Origin: Agrypnia vestita
Lineage: Eukaryota; Arthropoda; Insecta; Trichoptera; Phryganeidae
Assembly (NCBI GenBank): GCA_016648135.1
Contig: JADDOH010014654.1
Location: 1 to 64,000, forward strand
DNA: 64,000 nt
Reading direction: 5' to 3'
Shown one piece after another: positions 10,480 through 21,487 of the stretch. The notes beneath the pieces are model-generated. The model was given only the letters and a program-made list of their open reading frames with translations, ran no database searches and was not told where the DNA came from. Made by a program: the position numbers and the translations under genes. How positions within the stretch are numbered: position 1 is the stretch's first letter; each line of letters opens with the position of its first letter.

Positions 10480-11130
10480 ATTTTGAGTTTGTTCAAATCT
10501 TTCAGAACAGTGCTGGATTTATATCACAGAGACATTATTAATCAATTAGTGTATATTATAGATATCTCACAGAGACGAAACTGTATTAATTATGGGAAAG
10601 TAGGTATAGAAGTCATTTGGGTGTACACAGGTGTAAATACTGGTAAAAAGGAATTTAACAAAAATTAGTAAATAATATTTCCTGGCGTATCCTAGTGTAA
10701 TGCAAGTATTCGGATGAATTTCATTACACACAATAAAGTATATTGCTCTCAAAATTCCGTAAAAAATCAATGTAGATTTTCTCATTTAGCGACATCTGTG
10801 GGGATTTAGGGGAATGAAAATGGCTTTGTACAGGCCGCATGGAAAAGGCGCTTACAACTCATATATGAAAGCTTTCCACGCAATTTGAACATATATACAA
10901 CTTCCAAAAAATGAATAAGCATGGTATATTCTATCATGGGTGGAAATGGCGAATGTTACAATTGTGTAAAGTGATCACTTAAGCCAACCATAAAAAGACA
11001 GGTCATAAGTCCTGTGTACACCCAAATGACTTCTATACCTACTTTCCCATAATTAATACAGTTTCGTCTCTGTGAGATATCTATAATATACACTAAATTA
11101 ATTATGACCAATTTTAGAACACTCACATAT
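10480..11130 (+). mobile_element. Family A inverted-repeat element with identical 86-bp arms
   Basis: Arms at 10546-10631 and 11011-11096 are exact reverse complements over 86 bases by my reading. The centre has CGACATCTGTGGGGATTTAG, TATTCTATCATGGGTGG and TGTAAAGTGATCACTTAAGC, which are family A landmarks. No protein is encoded. Arms this alike suggest a young copy or gene conversion between the arms. Confidence 0.75.
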
Positions 11131-11204
11131 ATGAAGCTATTTATATGGGAAACGTGCATGGAAATCATTATAGGGTGACCTAGGGATTGACCTAGGTGAC
11201 CTGC

Positions 11205-11290
11205 ATTAACTGGCTTAAGTGATCACTTTACATAATGCAAAATTCACCAATTCCACCGTAATGATATCCATATATTACAAATTTTTTTAA
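11205..11290 (-). repeat. Family A fragment
   Basis: CTTAAGTGATCACTTTACA followed by AATTCACCAATTCCACC is the family A subterminal block in inverse orientation. The rest of the element is missing. Confidence 0.5.
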
Positions 11291-11476
11291 AGATGTATAT
11301 ATTCTATATCATGTTATATATATATGTTCTATATCAGTTTCTTTCATATATTCGACTGGACTACGCTAGAGACATCTATATTTCTTAATCTACAGTTAAC
11401 AGAGCTCGCAGCTCATAATGATATCTCTATATTTTTATAAGTAGTATATTAAGCAATATTATTTTTAATGTAATTT

Positions 11477-11725
11477 GGGTTATAAAAGCAAAATTTGTTA
11501 TATACAAAAAAAATTGAATGCAGTCAACGAAGATTACTATTTATAATGAAATGCATTCAAGATTTTAAAGGAAATATAGCCAATACATTCATAAGAAACA
11601 CGATTTCGGAAGGGATGTATGCCTACATAAAATTTATAATTGAGCACATTCTTAATTAGTAATCTATCCAAAACATTTTTTAATTTTTGAGATATTGCTG
11701 CCCCTGCTTTAATGAGTATACCCCA
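11477..11725 (+). mobile_element. Family C MITE, copy 2
   Basis: It matches 6277-6522 along its length: TTATAAAAGCAAAATTTG at the left, ATGCAGTCAACGAAGATTA, CGGAAGGGATGTATG, and GATATTGCTGCCCCTGC before the TATACCCC right end. It is more diverged than copy 1. It is non-coding. Confidence 0.6.
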
Positions 11726-11754
11726 CATATGATATTAATGTGCAATTAATGATT

Positions 11755-11870
11755 TACATAACCGTTTTCCATATAAACAGCTTCATCTCCGTGAGACTTC
11801 TATAACTTATCTTAATTAATAATACCCTCTGTAGACAAAATCTAGTAAATATGTTCTTATATACGTAGAG
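11755..11870 (+). repeat. Family A terminal fragment
   Basis: CTTCATCTCCGTGAGACTTC, TATAACTTATCTTAATTAATA and ACCCTCTGTAGACAAAATC match the right arm of family A, in the version also found at 61200-61300. Confidence 0.5.
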
Positions 11871-12186
11871 GTAAATTATATGTTTAAAAAATTTTAAGTT
11901 TTACAAACGGGATAAAATCCAGAAGCGGCAACTTAGTTATATTCTTCATGACTCAGGCTCAGTTCTAAAGGGAAATATTAATAAACTTAGTTGCTATGAG
12001 CGTGCTTTCTATGGACAAACAATCAATATATCAATATATATATATTTGGCAATAATTTGATTCCATTTACACATTCTTACATTAATAATAAATAATAAAT
12101 ATACATATGTATATGGCTAGAGCAGGCCAAAGAAATTGTAATTGAGATAGAGTTTTTTCATATAAAAATGTATTTTTAATAAGTAT

Positions 12187-12216
12187 AAGCAGGGTACAAA
12201 GTATTGTACCCTGCTT
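12187..12216. other. Perfect 13-bp stem, 4-base loop hairpin
   Basis: AAGCAGGGTACAA (12187-12199), loop AGTA and TTGTACCCTGCTT (12204-12216) pair perfectly. No gene or repeat boundary was found beside it. Confidence 0.85.
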
Positions 12217-12847
12217 CTGAATTTGTTATGCATCTGCTAGTCTCTCACTAAAAATAAAATAAAACTTGACGGTGTGAATGAGTTCCCATCGCAATATGCG
12301 CGCGCATTTCGTTGCATAAGTAAAATTTCACCCCTGTAACTTAAAATTAACGCAACCAACGCGCCTAAAGAAGTACGACTTAAAAAATAAAAATAAAAAA
12401 CTTTTTATTTTATAAATATGTGAGATGCACCGCGATCCACATGCAGGTCAGTGACTGCAATCTGCACTGCGGAAGATAGTGACGCACCTGCTCTTCCGTC
12501 TCGCTGATTGCGCCCACGTCCTCTGCCAGCGGCGTCTAATTATAGGAAGCTGCTTGGACCGCCGATCATTACATCGAACCAAACCAAATGGCCGATTCAT
12601 TGGTTGCATTAAATGCTTCATCACTCTCGGAGCGACGTGTCATTATTTCAGTGATTGATGGATCGATGCCCGGACGAGTAGTTCGACTGCTGGACGCCAG
12701 GGTCCAATAATTACTTTGCAATAAATCTTGTCGGAATTTAATTTATTTTGTTAGTGGAAGCAGAAAAATGTTTGACAGATGGAAAATTTTAATAACGATA
12801 ACGTTCGTGATCCAGCCCAAATAAATTTGTATGGACGGAATCGCGTA
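12217..12847. other. Unassigned stretch with a GC-richer core
   Basis: A GC-richer segment at about 12420-12560 contains no long open frame and shows no similarity I recognise. Confidence 0.3.
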
Positions 12848-12960
12848 AAGGTACTGATACATATATGCTTATTTTTGAGCACGCTCATTAGCATGCTCTA
12901 ACAACTGTACACACTTGCTCCTTATTAGCATGCTTATTACTGGCATACTCCTGTCATAGA
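12848..12960 (+). repeat. Family E MITE fragment
   Basis: AAAGGTACTGATACATATG, GAGCACGCTCATTAGCATGC and CTTATTAGCATGCTTATTAC match the left end of the longer copy at 50331-50865 in the P450 intron. Confidence 0.5.
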
Positions 12961-12999
12961 ATAGAGACACTCTTGTTCAAAATGGAAACTTTGCAAACT

Positions 13000-13655
13000 G
13001 AAATAGAAAATTCAAGTGAACCAATTAATCAAAAGAGTTTCCGATATTCCATCCGCACATTTTTGATTTTAATTTTTAGAAGATGAAAATCGATCAAGGT
13101 TACCACCACCTTTAAAAAAAGCTTTAAGCCATCCGCATTTTAAATATGATTAATAAAAATAGAAAACAACAATGGACCCAGGTTGGAGCCTTGGGGGACA
13201 CCCCAAAAAGTATGGAAACACTCTGACGCGAATAGACCATAGGGGACGAATTGATTTCTATTTTGGAGGTACCTTGCTATTTAATTTAGCTCGCCGTCCA
13301 AGAAACCAATCTCATATGGTTTTTTTAAATAATACGTCATGGTTGACTGTATCAAAAGCCTTGGCGAAATCGTTATATGATGTCAATCTACCTGATGTCC
13401 CGCGTCTAATGCTTCCGTTACGTAATTGGTGAAAACCATCAGATTTGTCTCAACCGAGCGGCGTTTCCTGAATCTACGCTTTTCATCAATTATAAATGGT
13501 TCTACTCGAGAAGCGATGATTCTAGTTATTATAATTTCAAATACCTTAGCTGGTGCAGAAAGAATACCTACAGGTTTGTAGCTAAATATGACGACTATAG
13601 AGATTGTTACCTTATGGTGATCGAGATCTCTAGCGTATTTTAGCCGTACAGACAA
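13000..13655 (-). pseudogene. LINE reverse transcriptase fragment (Jockey/CR1-like)
   Basis: Read on the minus strand from 13655, the translation gives YKPVGILSAPAKVFE, FRKRRSVETNLM, TNYVTEALDAG, then after stops ARYLQNRNQFV and GVPQGSNLGPLLFSIFINHI near 13200-13130. These are reverse transcriptase motifs in the correct order: the RPI...KVFE region, the FRKGRST-like block, and the GVPQGS motif before the catalytic box. In-frame stops and frame changes occur near 13385 and downstream. The catalytic YADD box is not recognisable, so this is a dead internal fragment. Confidence 0.8.
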
Positions 13656-13969
13656 TCAGAAGCCAGAAATTATAAGTGTGGCTGCGCTGTTCCCGCGCAT
13701 TCAACATTCCATCATTGATCGTTAAACGTAAAGCAAGCAATAATCGCATAAGCTATATCACCTGTAAATATATTCAATAAACCTCAGTGCATTATCGTTA
13801 GTATTATTTGATTACCATATTTAAATTTACAATTTTACTTGCTTTGCCATACAATATTTTGAACACCAGAAGATCCTCCTATTAGGGTGGAAAATTTTCT
13901 TTCACACTACCAGATTGGAGATCTTCAATCTACCAATACGCTAAACCATTGCCATATACGGGGTTATTT

Positions 13970-14430
13970 CGAAAACATTAATAACCTCGCAGTATTCCTG
14001 CTTTAATTATGAGTCGAAAATGTTCAAGTAACCATGACCTAAAATCAATGGTTATAGAGATATGCGACATCTAAAATTTTTTTTCAATATTTCTGACTTA
14101 TTTTTGGTAAAATGTTGAATTATCATTACAATAACTTTTATCAAATATGAATAATTTATTCCTAAAATAATTAGTACCTTCCAATTCTAATTGGAAAACA
14201 TTCTAATTGGAATTGCTGCAGAGTTTTTATAGTTTTATTTAACTTGTATTTTAACGAATGAATTTTTCGTAATCCTAATAAGTTACTGTAGTAATTGTTC
14301 AACGTTTTGTATAAAATAGGTCAGAAATATTGAAAAACAATGCAAACATTAATATTGCATAATTCCATAACTATTGATATTGGGTCATGGTTGCTTGAAC
14401 ATTTTCGATTCATAATCAAGGCAGAAAAAT
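13970..14430. mobile_element. Family B foldback element, copy 1
   Basis: The arms pair over long stretches. TTATGAGTCGAAAATGTTCA, CCATGACC and AGATATGCGACATC on the left face CCATAACTATTGATATTGG, GTCATGGTTGCTTGAACA and TTTTCGATTCATAATC on the right. Other copies are at 20320, 42551 and 45838. The outer tips are lost here. Confidence 0.65.
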
Positions 14431-14440
14431 ATCCCTGTGA

Positions 14441-14463
14441 GGTTAGGTTAGGTTAGGTTAGGT
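14441..14463 (+). repeat. Interstitial TTAGG run
   Basis: Four tandem GGTTA units match the insect telomere repeat. The run is short and internal, next to the family B element. Confidence 0.7.
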
Positions 14464-14654
14464 ATAAGAGGAAACTTTTAAGGGAACTCAGATCCTGGGA
14501 AGTCCAAGATGGGTGAAAAGTATTTAACATGACTTGACATGGCTATAAATTGGAACAACAGCTTGAGACAGAGATGACAATATGAAAACAAAAAACAATA
14601 AATATCTACCGAAAACACGTGGCATCTGTCCATATTATTAATGCCTCTCTAATG

Positions 14655-15045
14655 TTTGTTCACTGAGAGGCGTGTTCCCAACTTTGCAGCCCTCATAAGA
14701 TCCAGGGTGGCAGGGATGAGGGAAAGGATATACAGCTCCGGAAATATCCTTATCCTGGAAGCCCGCCTTACTCCAGCATCCAGCATCGATGCACACTGGA
14801 GAAAGATACTGGCCCCGCATAACTGACTTGCCATCGCTCGCTAAAGCCGATATTTTACCATATATTTCTTTTAATACTTTTAATACTTATAATACTTCTC
14901 TTCTATTTTATATGATTTTCCTATTTCTCTTTTGTTTTATATAATATTTTTAAAGTGTGTATCTACTTTTATATGGAATGTGTGGGATTGCACGAACCTC
15001 CCCACATTCTGGAATAAAGTTATATTTATTTATTTATCTAATTAC
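14655..15045 (+). pseudogene. LINE 3' end: C-terminus and 3' UTR, copy 1
   Basis: One frame reads VPNFAALIRSRVAGMRERI, ILILEARLTPASSIDAHW and a stop. This resembles the last residues of Jockey/CR1-like LINE proteins. A 3' UTR follows, with a TGTGGG/CCCACA hairpin at 14981-15006, GGAATAAAG and a TTTA-type tail near 15025. Near-identical sequence occurs at 16340-16770, and the UTR alone at 28440-28645. The copy is 5' truncated. Confidence 0.65.
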
Positions 15046-15386
15046 ACTCTATCACTCTCTAATCACTCTATTATCTCTAATCACTCTTTGAATCGGTTAA
15101 AACCATTGTTGAATAACTAACGACTGATGGCAATGTTCAAATCCGTGATTCTGTTTTTGAAATCATCGATTTAATTACATAGCATGTTTAAATATCCGTA
15201 CTAAGGGTTGAGGGCACGTGTATTGTGTGTGCTGTATGGGGTAGATGGCTGCGTGATGGGACAGTAGGGGTTCGCTAAAAATAGAGCGGAAAGGTATCGG
15301 CAGCGCAAAACTATATTGAAATTGGTATGCGCAAAACGAATCGATTTAAATACATAATATAGTTAAGGAAATTTTCTCAAATTTTT
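15046..15386. other. Gene-free stretch
   Basis: It contains short degenerate CACTCT repeats near 15045-15090 and nothing else I can assign. Confidence 0.35.
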
Positions 15387-16012
15387 ACTCCCTTTATATT
15401 AACTCGTGGCGTTTTTTTGCTTGCCGTCAACAAAAACTTTGGATCGATTTTTGACCCTTTTCCCGTGATCCAATCGAGCTGAAACTTGGCAAGCAGACTC
15501 GTGGCGACAATCAAGAAGATCTATCAAATTTTCGTTAAAAAAAATTAATAATTATAGTATAATTTCGGATTGGACGGACAAGAAATTTTATTGGTTTTTT
15601 CAAATTGGAATCATTGAAAAAGTTTGATTAGCAACGCCGCGGCGGACCGATAAAGTCGCGGAATATTTTCTAAATTTGAATTACTCCGTCGGTATAATAG
15701 GTACATCACTAGGAATTTCGAAAATTTACAAAACAATTGGTTCACAGATGACAGCAAAATTGGGTTTTTTGTGAAAAAATCAAATAATAATTTATTTCTT
15801 TTAGATTTCTGCTTAGTTTTGAAGAATTCTACATTACTCAAATCTGATTCTGACTAAATACTACGATATTGATGATAATTGAATCTATCAAAATCTTGAC
15901 ATTTCAAAACATCTGACATTTTAGAAATATATTAATTTTCTGTAAGTTTAGTGTTATGTTATATGTTTTAATTCGTCTTTAATTATTGTTATATTTTACA
16001 AAGAAAGGGAGT
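15387..16012 (+). mobile_element. ACTCCC-family element, copy with a longer centre
   Basis: It starts ACTCCCTTTATATT and ends AAAGGGAGTATAG, with the family's GAGCTGAAACTTGGCAAG and ACTCCGTCGGTAT blocks. It is about 120 bp longer than the copy at 5361 because of extra AT-rich sequence near 15720-15900. Confidence 0.65.
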
Positions 16013-16339
16013 ATAGTAAAAACTTTTTATGGGTTACTTTTTTATGAAATATAATGAAATGCTTTCGATATATTTTTATTTTGCAATTTATGAAAAAAAA
16101 AAATTTCGCTTTCACAGATAAAAAGGTAGGATAAATTATAATAACACTACCCATTTCTGAAGTAGAGAAAATACAGCACCTCAGAACAAGTGATGTTGCA
16201 TCCGATTGTATCGATGACTGGTTATTGATCCTTCGCGACTGTTTTTCAAATAACAGTTATTGTGTAACCGGCTAAAATAACAGTTTGACCATCACTACTC
16301 TATTATGACTAATATATAGAGTAGTGATGGTAATTTACT

Positions 16340-16770
16340 ATATAGTAATATATACTTTGCAGCCCTCATAAGATCCAGGGTGGCAGGAATGAGAGAAAGG
16401 ATATACAGCTCCGGAAATATCCTTATCCTGGAAGCCCGCCTTACTCCAGCATCCAGGATCGATGCACACTGGAGAAAGATACTGGCCCCTCATACTCGAC
16501 TTGCCATCGCTCACTAAAGCCGCTAACATACGATTTCTATGACTTTTCTTCATGTTAATACTAATACTATACTTGTTTTCATGTTTTTTTTTTCTTTTTT
16601 TTTTCTTCTCTTTTAATACTGATATTTGTTTTCTCCTCTATTTTATATGATTTTCTTATTTCTCTTTTATTTTATATAATATTTTAATGTATGTACCTAC
16701 TTTTATATGGAATATGTGGAATTGCACGAACCTCCCCACATTCTGGAATAAAGTTATATTTATTTATAGA
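16340..16770 (+). pseudogene. LINE 3' end, copy 2
   Basis: It duplicates 14655-15045 from TTTGCAGCCCTCATAAGATC through the 3' UTR and the GGAATAAAGTTATATTTATT tail, with scattered substitutions and a longer pyrimidine-rich UTR. Both copies are 5' truncated at nearly the same place. Confidence 0.65.
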
Positions 16771-17194
16771 AAAAATATTTGGTCAAAAAATACGCCGATT
16801 TTTTTTTCTCTAAAAGTATTATTTTTTTACGAATATTGATTTTATCCCTTTCTAAGTTGTCGGATTTGTAAAAACACTTGTGCCAGAGCTTTTTGCAATC
16901 TTCGAAGCTTTGAGCATACAATTTTAAGAATGACGATTAGCTCCTTCAGCAATTCTGTTTTAATATCTCGAAATAAATAAATAAATAAAAATTGGTAAAC
17001 CATTTCCCCCTTTTTTTTCGGGAGTAGAAAAAAATCACAGGTGTCTATGTTCAATGAATATATGTATACTTTCTATATATCTAATGTCACTGTAGTAATA
17101 TCTATTAGGATCAACAATGATCTGTTCAAGGTCTGTTTGTTAAAAAAAATATGGAGCCTAAGGCATAACGATGTTGTTTTTGACCAAAATTTTT
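16771..17194. other. Unassigned AT-rich stretch
   Basis: An AAATAAATAAATAAA run near 16972-16988 may be a reverse-oriented LINE tail. No coding similarity was recognised. Confidence 0.3.
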
Positions 17195-17428
17195 GAAAAT
17201 TTGATATAAATGACTGACTCTCTGAATGTACCAGAGAACTATGGCCTATTCGTACAAGGTAATTATTTGCGTAATCAAGGTTATTCATTATTCCATGTCC
17301 CAAAATGCAGAAGGGATGTAATGAATAGGCACACCATAATGCGTAGTGTGCAATTATTGAACGGAAAGAGAATCATGTCAATGGATTTCATGGCAAAACC
17401 ACCAGACAGAAATGTCGCTTCCATGTAA
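17195..17428 (+). pseudogene. LINE reverse transcriptase C-terminal fragment
   Basis: The frame ending at 17428 reads VPENYGLFVQGNYLRNQGY, SLFHVPKCRRDVMNR and MRSVQLLN. This matches the layout of the C-terminal region of Jockey-like LINE proteins (R-x-x-LF-x-VP-x-CR followed by an aromatic/LN block). No start or upstream domains are present. Confidence 0.6.
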
Positions 17429-17724
17429 GGTACTCACCTCATATATTGTACCGTAAATGGAACAAAATGTCGGGCACTTATAAGAAAATGATTGCGTTTA
17501 CTATATTTGCGTTAGAAGTAATAATTCTTTGATATACATTTTAAAAAATACGTGCTGTGTTGATTATCAAACATTCAATTTCTATGGTTTCTAGTGTCAA
17601 AAATATATCGTTTTTAATTTAAAATAACTGCTTTTAAACTTGCTAGCACCAAATTTAACATGATGTATGTAATCAGGACACTTTATTACGCCAAGGAAAA
17701 AAATGAACGATATCGGTGCTTAAT

Positions 17725-18290
17725 TAATGTATATTATGGATGTCTCACAAAGACGAAACTGTATTTCATTTTTATTATGGGAAAGTAGGTATAGAAGTCA
17801 TTTATGGTGTATATTGGACTTACGACCGATCGTACGGTAGGCTTAAGTGATCACTTTACACATATGTAACGTTCGCCATTTCCACCATGATAGAATATAC
17901 CATGCCTTACTAATTTTTGGAAGTTGTATATATTTGAATTATATGTCACACATCACATATGTGTTGTAACAACCTTTTATACCGGCCTGTGACAGCCATT
18001 TTGCTTCCCCCTAAATCCCCACAGATGTCGCTAATTATTTTTGATATCGTTAATGTCGCTCGATGAGACTCCCATGTCCAGATGAGACTCGGTCGTCCGA
18101 TAAACACCATAAATGACTTATATACTTACTTTCCCATAATAAAAATGAAATACAGTTTCGTCTCTGTGAGACATCCATAATATACATTAATTGATTAATG
18201 ATGTCTCTGTGACAAGAAATCCAGTACTACCGTTCTGAAAGATTTGAACAAACTCAAAAATATTCTGATATCGGTGCTACTTGAACATTC
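17725..18290 (+). mobile_element. Family A inverted-repeat element, complete copy
   Basis: Arms at about 17725-17805 and 18110-18192 are inverted repeats and include CAAAGACGAAACTGTATTTC and GGGAAAGTAGGTATAGAAGTC on the left. The centre carries TAAGTGATCACTTTACA, ATTTCCACCATGATAGAATA and CCCCACAGATGTCGCTAA. The outer tip continues to the CCAGTACTACCGTTCTGAAAG block. Non-coding. Confidence 0.7.
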
Positions 18291-18342
18291 CTAACTATAG
18301 CCGAAACTAATACATCAACAACAAAAATATGGTAAATGGACG

Positions 18343-18600
18343 TTAATCGACGTTATTTATTTATTTAATTAACGCTCTTATGGGCTTTTACAAAATATAA
18401 ATTTAAAAAAAAATAACATAAGACATATATATAGTTAAAAGGTACAAGTACATATAATAGAATTGAGTAAATTTAGATTGCTGTTAAAAGATTCAAGTGC
18501 ATATTATAGATTTGTGTAAATTTATATTGCAGTAAATTTTGTAAAATTTTTACATATTTTTTTATTACAGATATATTTACATATAAGGGTCGTATTTCAT
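18343..18600 (-). repeat. Probable LINE 3' tail with a 49-bp tandem duplication
   Basis: TTATTTATTTATTTAATTAA at the left looks like the tail of a minus-strand LINE. Within it GTTAAAAGGTACAAGTACAT (from 18435) and GTTAAAAGATTCAAGTGCAT (from 18484) begin two 49-bp tandem units. Confidence 0.45.
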
Positions 18601-19206
18601 ATCCCTAACATACAGTATAAAATAACAGATTCAATATTTACATTTGAAATCAATTTAGATTATTTATTTTTACATGCCAGCGGGTAATTTACTCAACAAT
18701 TTCGCCTTGGTAAGAATTATGTTGTCGTTCTGAGTTCATGCTTAATTTGAAATGGTAATGTTTCCGGTTGCTTCAAAGCATGGGACTAGTACTTTCAGGA
18801 AAAGTTTCAGTGTTATTAAAGTGCTCTGTGTGTTTTTGATTGTAGTAAATCGTTGAATTTTCACAGTACTGAAGAATCTTTATTACTCTCGTGCCATTTG
18901 TGTAACTGTTTTGTAATTGTAATTCATTATGTTACACATGATGTTTTTATTTTATTTTTCATTTATCTATCCTAAAACACGTTTGTTAGAAAAGTAGACG
19001 TTCATCTCACTAGGATAAACCTATGCCGAGATGAGCAACTTACATTAGAATGAAAATAATATACTCAGTACAATTAATCAATTAATTGTAAATACCTATA
19101 AACATAAAATAAATATAGAAAAAACAAGTAGATATAATTGTGTACAAAAATCAATAGCTTAATTAAAAATACATATTATGAAAAAAATTATATATTTGCT
19201 TGCGTA
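18601..19206. other. Unassigned AT-rich stretch
   Basis: No gene or repeat family was recognised. Confidence 0.3.
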
Positions 19207-19724
19207 TCTATACCTATAAAACTCAATGTCTGTCTGTCTGTTCTCTATATAAAATCCACACCGTTTGTCCGATTCGATTCAAATTTTTAGGACCAGGCGG
19301 GTAACATAGGCAACATTTCCTCCCTATTCTCATACCCTTTCCCCTTCCCCTGACATATTTTCTATGCCGTTTGTTTCTGTACCGTTTGACCGACCGGACT
19401 CAAAATTTGGAAACTTATTCTTAAGGACTCGGCGGGTAGTATATGCAACATTTCCCCACTATTTTTTAACCCTTCCCCTCCCCTGATATATTTTTTTAGG
19501 TAAATCTGTACCTTTCGGTGGATCGGAACTCAAAATTTGGAAACTTTTTCGTTAGGACTCGGCGGGTAACATATGAGAAATTTCCCCCCTATTCTTTTAA
19601 TTCTTCCCCTCCGCTTATATATTTTCAATGCAAATCTTTACCATTCGAATCGAACCTTTGTTTACCCTCACAAATTTATTTTAACTTAATCCTTAACCCG
19701 TGCAACGCCGGGTAAGAACAGTTA
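19207..19724 (+). mobile_element. Helitron-like element with internal repeats, copy 1
   Basis: It begins TCTATACCTATAAAACTCAA and ends with an acgcc-loop hairpin CCCG...CGGG (about 19697-19712) about 10 bases before GTTAGT. A TC start, a terminal hairpin and a CTRR-like end with no inverted repeats are Helitron traits. Inside, a block with ACCGTTTGACCG, TTTGGAAACTTATTC and CTCGGCGGGTA recurs about every 125 bp. No Rep/helicase is encoded, so it is non-autonomous. Confidence 0.6.
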
Positions 19725-20319
19725 GTATGAAATAAAGATAAAATACATTTCTATGAGAAAATAAGTGAATAAAGGTCTTAATTCATTTGTTTTCTGCAGT
19801 TGGGTATTTGTGCAAATGCAATTAACAAAAATGTCTTGACAAATAATTTTTTGTCACTAAAAATAAAAATAGGGTATCCACACTGACAATGGCAAAATGG
19901 ATACCAAAGACATTACATTTATATCATTTAGTTTAATACCGTTAATCACTTTTTTTTAAGTTTAATTTTAGATATTAAAAAAAGACTTGTTGTCACTTGT
20001 TTCCAATAAATTTTAATGTTTTAACTCAAGCTCTAAGCAGATTTTAAATACCAAAGAAAACTCGATTCATCTCTATTTCTAATGCAGCCTGTCCTTCAAA
20101 CATTGATAATTTATTTATTTATATATAATTGTAATTAATTTTTAATTCTTACGGCATTTTAGTCATAAAATTCATTTTAATTGAATGCATAAAATAGAAC
20201 AGCTAGGCCACATACTGCAGCTTATAGACCTTTTGTTATCCGCTGGGAAAACATAACCATTGTAAGCCCCTTATTGTGCCCTTAAAATCTTTCATCTCGC
20301 CGGGCAACTCTCGCATTTA
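19725..20319. other. Unassigned AT-rich stretch
   Basis: TTTATTTATTTATATAT near 20110 may be another LINE tail. Nothing else was recognised. Confidence 0.3.
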
Positions 20320-20500
20320 TACAGGATGTAACAGAGCTAGTTCGCAATATTATATCGGCATATGTTTACCTTAATTATGAGTCGAAAGTGTTGTAAAGCT
20401 CTGTGAAAAGGATCAATAGTTATAAAGGTTATCAATAGTTACGATGCAAATTCAAAGTACGCGTTTTTATAAAAAATTATTACTTCTTCTTCAAATATAG
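20320..20500 (+). repeat. Family B foldback element, single arm
   Basis: ACAGGATGTAACAGAGCTAG, TTATGAGTCGAAAGTGTTG and ATCAATAGTTA match the left arm of the copy at 42551. The second arm is missing. Confidence 0.6.
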
Positions 20501-20544
20501 CAAATTTATTTTGTGGTGACATAATTATAATTTATATAAATTAA

Positions 20545-20850
20545 CTTTAACCACTTATTTATTGAAAAAATTCAACATGTTTCGAAGCCAATGGCTTCTT
20601 CGTCAGGATAACAAAAATAATAATTAAAAATCGAAGTATAGATCAAAATATTAAAAAGTTATATATGGAAAATGATAATATAAAGTACCTACTTAACATG
20701 AAAATAAATTTAAAAGATAACTATTTGCAAAAAGGATCTGATTATTTACATCATTCAATTTACTATTTACACTCTTTCTTATTTCCAAAATTTCTAATTT
20801 ATCAAATTGTGATTCATGGTTTTAACAAAGTTAATTTATATAAATTATAA
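20545..20850 (-). mobile_element. Penelope-type repeat with a hammerhead-like core
   Basis: Read on the minus strand, 20606-20579 gives CTGACGA, one extra A, the perfect six-pair stem GAAGCC-ATT-GGCTTC, then GAAAC, AT and GTT. This is the order of a hammerhead ribozyme core (CUGANGA, helix II, GAAA, short helix III, NUH site). Hammerheads are a known feature of Penelope-like retroelements. The sequence on its right to about 20850 matches that right of the decayed copy at 46400. Helix I is weak here, so activity is doubtful. Confidence 0.55.
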
Positions 20851-21487
20851 AAATATATTAAATTTTCCGACGTATCTTTACTGATATCGAATAATTTAAA
20901 TAAATTCGTTTTAAAATAAGTGAAATAAAATTATTAAAATCTTGCAGTAATTTGAACTAGATTTTTTTTCTTCTTTTTCTTCTTCCTTTTAGTAAACCTA
21001 TGTGGCCTGTTCTCCAGAGGATAGCACCCCCTGTGACGTGGATTCCCAGCTATCCATAAAGCTTTTGTGAGGTCTTCCAAGAGGGCGGGTTCCGTGAGCA
21101 TTAATATATATTTTTTTCTTTCCTGCACAGATATCGCTCACTCAAACATTAACATGTATCTGTACACAACACATTCTTGCTGTATGCACACATGTTACGA
21201 GTAATAAATCGATTTGTAAAATTCACTTCTTCATCAATGCAGAGCGATATACGAAATCTTTCTTTAAAAAAATGAAATTTTGTTGTTATGTAGTTGCATC
21301 TGATATCGGGTGGATGTTTAAACGTTGGATCAAATAGCTGTGGACCTTTTGTCGTGTCATGACCGAAAATGGCGGTTTTCGGTCGTTTTTAAATAAGGAC
21401 TACTTTTTCAAATAAATGAAGATTCGTTTTTAATCGAACCCTGTAATGTACTCTTGTGCGTATAGGCACACTCACCAATCCTAAATT
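20851..21487. other. Unassigned stretch
   Basis: A segment at 20990-21110 contains GTGGCCTGTTCTCCAGAGG-type sequence of higher complexity. I found no protein similarity in it. Confidence 0.3.

Noticed and set aside
13172..13432. 86-codon plus-strand frame
   Set aside because: It is the antisense shadow of the minus-strand reverse transcriptase fragment with GVPQGS.
14441..14463. Telomere or subtelomere
   Set aside because: Only four TTAGG units are present inside ordinary repeat-rich DNA. Such short runs are common in insect genomes.
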